Shown piece by piece: positions 1-5,305 of a stretch of DNA of 6,932 nt. The translations under genes and the position numbers were made by a program. The notes beneath the pieces are model-generated. The model saw nothing but the letters and a program-made list of their open reading frames with translations, was not told the origin of the DNA and ran no database searches. The stretch is from Tannerella sp. (GTDB taxonomy: Bacteria > Bacteroidota > Bacteroidia > Bacteroidales > Tannerellaceae): NCBI GenBank assembly GCA_031283785.1, contig JAITBC010000078.1, positions 1 to 6,932 on the forward strand, in the 5' to 3' direction. Positions within the stretch are counted from its first letter, which is position 1, and the number at the start of each line of letters is the position of its first letter.

Positions 1-2
1 TC

Positions 3-191
3 AGCCACTTAAAATATGATTATCGGATGCTTGAGAATTATCTGAACGGGGAAAAAGGCGTCCGAATCAACGCCTTGATGGCAGGCGCTGCGTGGAATTT
101 CAAGAAAATGATAGAAAAACTGAAAGAGAAAATTATTTGGCTCTTTTTTCAGAAAAAACCACAACCCCTGATTTTGAAAATCGGGGGTTAA
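3..191 (+). CDS. IS5-family transposase, C-terminal fragment (5' end outside window)
   Basis: An open frame enters from the left edge and gives 62 residues before a TAA at 189-191. The segment from about residue 1 to 40 (SHLKYDYRMLENYLNG followed by EKGVRINALMAGAAWNFKK) matches the conserved C-terminal end of DDE transposases of the IS5 group. In these the pattern H-x(4)-R-x(2)-N-Y-x-G, then G-x-x-I-N-x-L-x-A-x-A-x-x-N, surrounds and follows the last catalytic acidic residue; the E in LEN or in GEK could not be assigned with certainty. The tail is basic and hydrophobic, ending PLILKIGG. The catalytic core is outside the window, so I cannot tell whether the element is intact. No left end or target duplication can be seen. 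The family call rests on recalled motif resemblance. Confidence 0.72.
   Translation, partial: SHLKYDYRMLENYLNGEKGVRINALMAGAAWNFKKMIEKLKEKIIWLFFQKKPQPLILKIGG
163..189. repeat. Near-perfect hairpin overlapping the transposase stop
   Basis: Two 13-base arms (163-175, aacccctgatttt; 177-189, aaaatcgggggtt) are separated by a single G. The only non-Watson-Crick position is T169 against G183, which becomes a U-G wobble in plus-strand RNA and a C-A mismatch on the minus strand. No U-run follows on the plus strand. Reading the minus strand, a run of six T follows after four bases. It may be a terminator-like or IS-end structure protecting the transposase gene. Its role is an inference. Confidence 0.5.
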
Positions 192-392
192 TAAGGATTG
201 ACTAAATAAAGTGTAACAGCGTCTTCGGCCATGCCTCCGCAGGGCTTTAGCCCAATCCCCCCACATTGCCGTCTTTTAGGGAAAAAAGGAGGGCAAGAAG
301 GTGCGTGGGCGGAAGCCCTTTTCTATGCTGACGGGCAAAGCACAATACTGTACCGCGCGCAGTATAACAGCCAAATGAATAATTAAAACGCG

Positions 393-606
393 AAGATACG
401 GCGCGAATGCGCGTGGCGGCGTGCACGGAGAGAACGGATACGCGGCGGTTTGCTTTCGGAAGCCGGTTTACGCCGCCAACGATATATCCTCACGTAGGCA
501 GCAAAATTTGCACACGTATGCGGTAAAAATCCCTTACGTATGCGGCAAAATTTCCGCACGTGCGCAGTTTATGACGAGAAAGTGTGAAAGATACGGCGAT
601 CGAATG
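393..606. repeat. Imperfect direct repeat pair flanking the tandem array
   Basis: The string aagatacggcg then cgaatg occurs at 393-409 and again at 588-606. The second copy has two extra bases (AT at 599-600) between the halves. The two copies bracket about 180 bp that includes the GC-rich inverted repeat and the 22-bp array. This could mark the edges of a small non-coding mobile or repeat unit, or could be chance. Confidence 0.3.
489..576. repeat. Degenerate 22-bp tandem repeat, about four units
   Basis: Units at 489-510, 511-532, 533-554 and 555-576 line up at a strict 22-base period with no gaps. The shared core is cACGTATGCGG followed by an AAAA tract. Units 2 and 3 agree at 17 of 22 positions and units 1 and 2 at 15 of 22. 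The fourth keeps only the CACGTGCGCAG half before diverging. The period is close to two DNA helical turns, so the ACGT cores sit on the same face of the helix. An array of protein-binding sites or a decayed intergenic repeat are both possible. No gene is known to be controlled by it. Confidence 0.6.
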
Positions 607-753
607 TCAATACGAGAATTAGTAATTATCATAAATATCAACCGCCCCGAAAAAATGAATGCCTGACAAACGCTTCGTTAAACCGGAACAACTTATTTAT
701 TTCAAGTTACTTATTCCTCTTTTATTCCATTTGCCAGTACCGGAAGGAGGAAA

Positions 754-912
754 ATGAAATACCTCAATGGTCAATCCCGCTTTGTTGGCGAATTTTCGCA
801 ACATTCAAAAAAATCACAGGCAACTGTTACTTTACAAAAAAACAGTATCTTTGCCCCATCATGTAAATGTAAAAAAACAGACAAACGATGCGAGGCTCAA
901 CTTTTTTTCTAA
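754..912 (+). CDS. Possible small ORF, 52 aa, Cys/Lys-rich C-terminus, unknown function
   Basis: ATG at 754 is preceded by ggaaggagg (742-750), the strongest Shine-Dalgarno-like sequence in the window, with a short 3-base spacer. The ORF runs 52 codons to TAA at 910-912. The N-terminal half is polar (MKYLNGQSRFVGEFSQHSKK). The C-terminal part carries three cysteines among lysines (CKCKKTDKRC) and ends AQLFF. There is no signal peptide, lipobox or transmembrane segment. It does not match a family I recognise. It lies 355 bp before an ABC exporter operon on the same strand, so a short secreted or modified peptide is conceivable. However, no maturation enzyme and no typical GG leader is visible. 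A longer frame (767-1204) overlaps it. Chance is a serious alternative. Confidence 0.3.
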   Translation: MKYLNGQSRFVGEFSQHSKKSQATVTLQKNSIFAPSCKCKKTDKRCEAQLFF

Positions 913-1267
913 TAAATGGCATTATCTCTCTCCGACAGAAGATTGTGGCACGGTTTTTGAGGGGGGGGGCATTTCCTGTCGTATTGTAAACCGGGAAAAT
1001 ACATCCTGTAAACGGCATACGGATGAACGGCCGTTTTTCACATACGCTTGTCCCTCCTTTTTGGACGCTTCGTCTTTCGGAAATACAATACTGCGGTTGC
1101 CGGACAGGGACAAGAAAACGGTAGGGTGCATGGGAAATAAAAACAACAAGCTTGACACCGTCCGAAACGAGGCTTGGTTTGACCTGACATCAAGCGTGAT
1201 ATGAATCAGATATAACTATACAATAATTCCAGTAAATTGACCAATTAACTACTAAAATTAAAAACTC
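913..1267. other. Leader region of the ABC operon, 355 bp, no supported gene
   Basis: This stretch separates the small ORF from the ABC ATPase gene. It contains a run of nine G (961-969), a 10-bp palindrome aacggccgtt (1026-1035) and a perfect 9-base inverted repeat, cttgtccct at 1047-1055 with agggacaag at 1106-1114. The inverted repeat encloses a smaller gacg-ctt-cgtc hairpin near 1064-1074. The last 70 bases are A+T-rich and probably hold the operon promoter. A TTTG at 1178-1181 could be a -33 element, but no good TAnnTTTG follows at the expected distance. No promoter is therefore called. A 145-codon frame crosses most of this region but looks non-coding. Confidence 0.5.
961..969. repeat. 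Homopolymer tract of nine G
   Basis: Nine consecutive G follow TTTTTGA at 954-960. Tracts of this length are prone to slipped-strand length change in bacteria. It lies between the small ORF and the ABC operon, about 300 bp before the ATPase start, and inside no gene I can support. Any effect would be on a transcript leader or on an unrecognised reading frame. The tract is also error-prone in sequencing. Confidence 0.6.
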
Positions 1268-1984
1268 ATGTTAGAAAGTGTTTTATTGACAAAACAGTAT
1301 GAAGACGGGCAAGTAGCCCTCAATGCACTGAACTTAAACGTTAAGCCCGGCGAAATTTTTTTCCTGCTGGGTGCGAATGGAGCAGGTAAAACGACTGCGA
1401 TCCATTTGTTTTTGAATTTCATTGTTCCGACGCAGGGACATGTTTTCATCAACAAAATGGATGTCGTTGCCAATCCGCTGGAAACGAAAAAACATCTATC
1501 GTTTCTTTCGGAAAACGTGATGCTTTACGGTAATTTCACGGCTCGACAGAATCTTGATTTCTTTGCCAAACTCGGAGGTAAAACCGGCCTGCCAAAGAAG
1601 GAATGTTATGCATTCTTGCATAAGGTCGGCCTGCAGGACGAAGCCTTTGAAAAGAAATTGAAGACCTTTTCCAAAGGGATGCGCCAAAAAGTAGGGCTGG
1701 CTATTGTACTGGCCAAGGATGCGGACAATATCCTGCTGGACGAGCCGAGTTCCGGCCTTGATCCGCAGGCGGCCGCCGAACTGGTGGCGATTTTGAAAGA
1801 ACAGCGTAATGCCGGCAAAGCGATCCTGATGTGTACGCATGATATTTTCCGGGCCAAGGAAATGGCCGACCATGTGGGTATCATGAAACAGGGACGGATG
1901 GTGAGACAATTGACCCGGAAAGAGTTTCTTTCCGAAGATTTGGAAAAGCTGTATCTGGATTATATGGCAGGTAGTATCGAATGA
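1268..1984 (+). CDS. ABC transporter ATP-binding protein, NosF-like (ABC-2 type exporter)
   Basis: This 238-residue protein is a complete single nucleotide-binding domain. Walker A is GANGAGKTT (35-43). The Q-loop region FLSENVMLY (79-87) has Glu where many ABC proteins have Gln, as in the LPENV form of NosF-type ATPases. The signature is FSKGMRQK (134-141), the SKGMRQ variant common in ABC-2 exporters. Walker B is ILLDEP (155-160) with catalytic Glu159. The D-loop is SGLD (162-165) and the switch His is His191 in CTHD. The protein should dimerise on the cytoplasmic face of the inner membrane and hydrolyse ATP to drive the two permeases encoded just downstream. The ATG at 1268 has no Shine-Dalgarno sequence, only A-rich DNA, normal for Bacteroidetes, and gives the usual start MLES just before the first strand. 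It is the first gene of the operon. Substrate unknown. Confidence 0.93.
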   Translation: MLESVLLTKQYEDGQVALNALNLNVKPGEIFFLLGANGAGKTTAIHLFLNFIVPTQGHVFINKMDVVANPLETKKHLSFLSENVMLYGNFTARQNLDFFAKLGGKTGLPKKECYAFLHKVGLQDEAFEKKLKTFSKGMRQKVGLAIVLAKDADNILLDEPSSGLDPQAAAELVAILKEQRNAGKAILMCTHDIFRAKEMADHVGIMKQGRMVRQLTRKEFLSEDLEKLYLDYMAGSIE

Positions 1985-2008
1985 TCAGGAACCTAAAACT
2001 TAATTGCT

Positions 2009-3466
2009 ATGTATCATGTATTCATGAATGAACTGCAGAAGTCGATATACAATCATCGATTTTTACTCTGTTTTTTGATTTGTCTGATATTTATCCCGTT
2101 GAGCGCTCATATCTCTGTTGTGGAGTATAAACGGGAACTGTCGGACTACGAGATGAATCGCGGGCAGTACAATAAACAGGCCCGACCCTCCGGGACGTTT
2201 AGAGCTGTGGGATTCAGATATCCTTCAGCCAGTTCGTTTTTATCCGTAGGCATAGACCGGATTATTCCGCAAAAGGCCATTGTTACAAGAGACGGCATTG
2301 AATACCGGTCGAAGGTTACGGACAACCGCGGATCGTATATTGTTTCGCTGCTGGGACGTCTGGACTTTCATTTTGTCATGCTGTATATTGTTTCGCTTCT
2401 CATCATCATTCTGTCGTTCGACATGGTGGCGGGCGAAAAGGAGAACGGCACGCTGTCGTTAGTGATGGCCAATCCCCTTTCGAGGCTCAAGGTGCTGATC
2501 GCAAAAGGGCTGGCGCTGTTCACCCTGGTAGCGGTTTCCATTTTGACGGCGTCTCTTCTCAGTTTGATCATCCTCTATCAGTCGCAGTTAATCTCGCTCT
2601 TTTCCGCTGATTTTGCGATCCGGTTCCTGCTCGCCCTGCTCGTTTCCCTGTTGTATGTATTGATTATCGGCTTTATCAGTCTGGCGGTTTCGAGTATGGT
2701 ACGGCGTTCCGGGATTGCTATTATCTTCATTCTGCTGATTTGGTGTTTTTATACCCTGATTATTCCAAAAACAACTCCGCTGGCAGTCAAGCTGATTTAT
2801 CCGGTAAAAGCAGAATATCAGGTGAAAAATGAAATAAAAGCCCTCAAACAGGATTTAAACAAAGAACTTGCCGCAAAGGAAAATGAAATTACGGCGCAGT
2901 TGTTCCGGCAAAACCAGCTGAGTGCACAGGATATTGAACGGCTTGAGCGGGATACGGAGTTGGAGGCCGTGAAAGCCGAGCTGGATAATGCTATTACACC
3001 GTTAAGACAGGAATATGAAACCAGAATTTCCGTTGAGACACAAAAAATTGTAGACGACTATTCCCGGCGTAAGCAGAAGCAAAACCGTATAGCCATGAAT
3101 CTGTCACGCTTGTCGCCCGTCGCTTGTTATTCCTTTATTATGGGAGAACTGGCGCAGAATGGCCGAGCTGAACAGGATGCTTTTGAAAAGCGGAGCAAGG
3201 AGTTTGAATATGAGGTACAGTCAAAAGTATATGCCAGATACAGATTTAGCAGCTATGCGCTGGATGGGACGTGGATATCCGGACATTATGCAGATTTCGA
3301 CCCGAAGGACTTTGAAATCCCCAATCTGGACTACCGTCCCCTGTCCGTTATGTCTGTACAGGATTATGTCCGGCTGGATGTTCTATTGCTTTGTTTCTAT
3401 GCATTTATCTGGTTTTTTATTTATTATTATGCATTTGTAAAACTGGATGTCAGGTTTCAACTTTAA
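2009..3466 (+). CDS. ABC-2 type permease (NosY/DUF3526-like), first of two paralogues
   Basis: This 485-residue inner-membrane protein starts 24 bp after the ATPase gene. Hydrophobicity by eye gives six helices, at about 19-36, 122-140, 165-190, 205-226, 234-254 and 454-475. After helix 2 the segment GEKENGTLSLVMANPLSR (142-159) is the typical ABC-2 cytoplasmic coupling region. The loop 37-120 and the large loop 255-453 should be periplasmic. The latter holds a charged, probably coiled-coil stretch at about 275-360, then LSPVAC (368-373). Landmarks shared with the next protein are GFRYP (68-72), IIPKTTP (251-257), SPVAC (369-373) and the C-terminal FVKLDV. The start at 2009 is preferred over the ATG at 2024 because it aligns with the N-terminus of the paralogue. 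The DUF3526 assignment is from recalled family features. Substrate cannot be read from the sequence. Confidence 0.88.
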   Translation: MYHVFMNELQKSIYNHRFLLCFLICLIFIPLSAHISVVEYKRELSDYEMNRGQYNKQARPSGTFRAVGFRYPSASSFLSVGIDRIIPQKAIVTRDGIEYRSKVTDNRGSYIVSLLGRLDFHFVMLYIVSLLIIILSFDMVAGEKENGTLSLVMANPLSRLKVLIAKGLALFTLVAVSILTASLLSLIILYQSQLISLFSADFAIRFLLALLVSLLYVLIIGFISLAVSSMVRRSGIAIIFILLIWCFYTLIIPKTTPLAVKLIYPVKAEYQVKNEIKALKQDLNKELAAKENEITAQLFRQNQLSAQDIERLERDTELEAVKAELDNAITPLRQEYETRISVETQKIVDDYSRRKQKQNRIAMNLSRLSPVACYSFIMGELAQNGRAEQDAFEKRSKEFEYEVQSKVYARYRFSSYALDGTWISGHYADFDPKDFEIPNLDYRPLSVMSVQDYVRLDVLLLCFYAFIWFFIYYYAFVKLDVRFQL

Positions 3467-3478
3467 AATTCAACACGT

Positions 3479-4924
3479 ATGACAAAATATATTTTTATCA
3501 AAGAACTCAAAGAGGCAATTACCAACTTTAAGTTCGTATTGCTCATGCTTTTTTCGGTGACGTTAATTCCCTTGAGTTTATACCTGTCTTATCATCATTT
3601 CCAGCTAAGACAGCAAATATACGAGATGGATAATGTTAATTACCAGTATATCTCGAAGGGTCAGATAGGATACAGTACCCCGGATTTTGTGGCGGAAGGT
3701 TATCGGGTGCCTCTGATGGAAAACGTACTGTCAAATGCTTCCGTTTCGCTGTTGCCCTATAAGGTGACAACCTCAAGAGAGGGATACACCATTGAAAATG
3801 AAAGCGTATCCGATGATTATTTAACCGTACTGTTCGGTTTTCTGGACATTCCGTATCTGGTCACCTGTATTCTGTCCCTGCTCTCCCTGTTTGCCAGTTA
3901 TAACCTCATAAACAGGGAGGTAGAAGAGGGGACGCTGAAAATGATCCTTTCCAATCCGGTCCCCCGCCATCAGGTTCTTTTTGCCAAACTGGCAAGTCAC
4001 TACCTGCTCTTTGTCCTCCCGGTCATTCTGGGTTTTTGTATGGGACTGCTCCTGATCGGAACCGGCGTTCAAACCTCCTCGTTCATTCAAACCGCAGGTA
4101 TGAACCTCCTTGTGATCCTGCTGTTTTTCCTTGTTTTTTTCACGATGGGTATCTTGTCGTCCGTTTATTTCAAGCAATCTTCCCGTGCTATCATCGTACT
4201 TTTGTCCGTATGGCTGTTCTTTGCGTTGATCATCCCGAAAACGGCTCCGATTATCGCTTCTCTGACTGTTCCGGTGATGTCTGAAGACAACTTCATCCGG
4301 GAACGGGATATGGCTATCCAAAATTTTTCCGAAGAAATGAAAAATGAAGGGAAGAATCTTGCAGGAACTGTTTTTCCGGGGAAAACGGTTAATGAGATTG
4401 TTAGTACTCCGCGGGACAACGAATTAAGGATATTGTATGAAACGGAAATGGAAAAGCTCACGGTACGTTTGACGGAAGAAAAAAACATGTTCATCAAAAA
4501 TATGGAACAGACTTATCTGAACCGGATGGAACAACGTGACCGGGTTGCCAAATATATAAGTGTAATATCACCTATAAGTTGCTGTAATTATATGCTGAAT
4601 GAAATCAACCGGGCAGGATACAGTCAGGTTGTCCATTTTTATACGCAGGCCGACGAATTTCAAAAACAGGTCAAGCGGGAAATTTATGACAACTATATTT
4701 CCAAGAATTATTATTCGGCAGTAGAAGACGGTCAATACACTCAGGGCTCTGTAGTGGACGGATTTCGACCGAATCAAGTGACGGTTCCGCAGTTTGTCTG
4801 TCAGCCGGAATCCATCCGCGGAACCATTTACTCGATCCGTATCGAACTCCTGCTGCTGACCGGTTATTTGCTGCTGTTTTTCATACTGGCTTATTTTGGT
4901 TTTTTGAAGATGAATGTATATTGA
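3479..4924 (+). CDS. ABC-2 type permease (NosY/DUF3526-like), second of two paralogues
   Basis: This 481-residue protein begins 12 bp after the previous gene, so the two are almost certainly co-transcribed. Six helices lie at about 19-38, 124-144, 172-194, 207-227, 236-256 and 455-475. The coupling region EVEEGTLKMILSNPVPRH (147-164) sits after helix 2. The periplasmic loops (39-123 and 257-454) match those of the first permease in size. GYRVP (74-78), IIPKTAP (251-257), SPISC (364-368) and FLKMNV near the C-terminus mark common ancestry by tandem duplication. Elsewhere the two have diverged widely, which points to a heterodimeric channel with specialised halves rather than redundancy. The periplasmic part from 270 to 360 is again charged and helix-prone. 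It would pair with its neighbour and the ATPase dimer. No SD is present. Transported substrate unknown. Confidence 0.88.
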   Translation: MTKYIFIKELKEAITNFKFVLLMLFSVTLIPLSLYLSYHHFQLRQQIYEMDNVNYQYISKGQIGYSTPDFVAEGYRVPLMENVLSNASVSLLPYKVTTSREGYTIENESVSDDYLTVLFGFLDIPYLVTCILSLLSLFASYNLINREVEEGTLKMILSNPVPRHQVLFAKLASHYLLFVLPVILGFCMGLLLIGTGVQTSSFIQTAGMNLLVILLFFLVFFTMGILSSVYFKQSSRAIIVLLSVWLFFALIIPKTAPIIASLTVPVMSEDNFIRERDMAIQNFSEEMKNEGKNLAGTVFPGKTVNEIVSTPRDNELRILYETEMEKLTVRLTEEKNMFIKNMEQTYLNRMEQRDRVAKYISVISPISCCNYMLNEINRAGYSQVVHFYTQADEFQKQVKREIYDNYISKNYYSAVEDGQYTQGSVVDGFRPNQVTVPQFVCQPESIRGTIYSIRIELLLLTGYLLLFFILAYFGFLKMNVY

Positions 4925-5042
4925 CCTCGCCCCGTTTAGAAATTATTTGTGCTGCAGCACGTATCCAAGGTAGGTGTAACACTTTTTGACTTCTTTATCT
5001 ATCTGAGAGTAGCGTAATGCAAGCCAACAAACACCACAAGAT

Positions 5043-5106
5043 CTTGTTGAAACGGGAATGACTTCCGATAAGCAGTCAACCGAAAGTTATTTCCCGTTTC
5101 AACAAG
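5043..5106. repeat. Perfect 16-bp inverted repeat, potential long stem-loop
   Basis: Arms cttgttgaaacgggaa (5043-5058) and ttcccgtttcaacaag (5091-5106) are exact reverse complements separated by 32 bases. The loop starts with a further 5-base pairing, tgact (5059-5063) with agtca (5074-5078), which would stack on the 5' side. Neither side has a T-run, so it is not a standard intrinsic terminator. It could be a 3' stability element for the ABC transcript, a small RNA hairpin, or a remnant of a mobile element. Confidence 0.6.
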
Positions 5107-5215
5107 TCATGGAGAATAACGAAATACCGGAAGAAGCCATGCCACTGCCCGACGCACACCAACGTTATCGCCTCCTCCTCATAACGCTATGGCCTGACAC
5201 CCATATTACCGCAAC

Positions 5216-5251
5216 AAAAAGGCGACTCGCAGGTGTGCTGCGAATCGCCTT
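5216..5251 (-). terminator. Intrinsic terminator of the susD-like gene
   Basis: Read on the minus strand, aaggcgattcgcag pairs with ctgcgagtcgcctt in a 14-bp stem with a five-base loop (cacac). A run of five T ends the structure (plus-strand A5216-A5220). The one imperfect pair is a U-G wobble in the minus-strand RNA and a C-A mismatch on the plus strand, and only the minus side has the T-run. The element therefore works for leftward transcription. It lies 54 bp beyond the susD stop codon. Confidence 0.88.
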
Positions 5252-5305
5252 GATCACCGGAAGATACGAAACCTGATGACCTTTACGCCTAATGGACATT
5301 TTGGG

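Larger units (their letters stand above)
192..753. other. Intergenic region of 562 bp without a supported gene
   Basis: No recognised protein is encoded on either strand. The right terminal repeat of the IS element should lie near the start of this stretch, but I cannot define it without the left end. The stretch 230-480 is rich in G+C and short self-complementary pieces. Examples are atactg/cagtat at 345-350 and 360-365, and ggcggcgt/acgccgcc at 415-422 and 470-477. A degenerate tandem repeat follows at 489-576. After about 600 the sequence turns A+T-rich, as expected of upstream regulatory DNA. I could not place a Bacteroidetes promoter (TTTG with TAnnTTTG) convincingly. Confidence 0.55.
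4925..5305. other. Convergent intergenic region, 381 bp
   Basis: The region lies between the ends of the plus-strand ABC operon and the minus-strand susD-like gene. It contains a 12-base palindrome gtgctgcagcac (4949-4960), a perfect 16-base inverted repeat (5043-5106) and the susD terminator (5216-5251). No classical plus-strand terminator with a U-run is evident after the ABC operon; gtgtaacac followed by five T at 4975-4988 is a poor candidate. A 72-codon frame starting at 5058 runs through both the inverted repeat and the terminator and is not credible as a gene. Confidence 0.6.

Noticed and set aside
489..576. CRISPR array
   Set aside because: The units are contiguous, degenerate and 22 bp long with no unique spacers, and no cas gene is present.
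421..666. 81-codon plus-strand frame with GTG start
   Set aside because: It runs straight through the 22-bp tandem array and the GC-rich inverted repeat, has no ribosome-binding site and resembles no family.
767..1204. 145-codon plus-strand frame before the ABC operon
   Set aside because: It has no recognisable domain, no membrane or signal pattern, and a run of G in its middle. Its start lies 17 bases past the SD, which fits the ATG at 754 better. Two minus-strand frames are open over the same DNA, which suggests chance openness.
1178..1216. Promoter of the ABC operon
   Set aside because: TTTG at 1178 and A+T-rich DNA follow, but no TAnnTTTG element lies at the Bacteroidetes spacing and the sigma-70 spacing also fails, so no site is called.
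3821..4321. 166-codon minus-strand frame opposite the second permease
   Set aside because: It is the antisense shadow of a well-supported membrane protein gene, with a charged low-complexity translation.
5058..5276. 72-codon plus-strand frame in the convergent gap
   Set aside because: It begins inside the 16-bp inverted repeat and reads through the complement of a strong terminator; no family resemblance.
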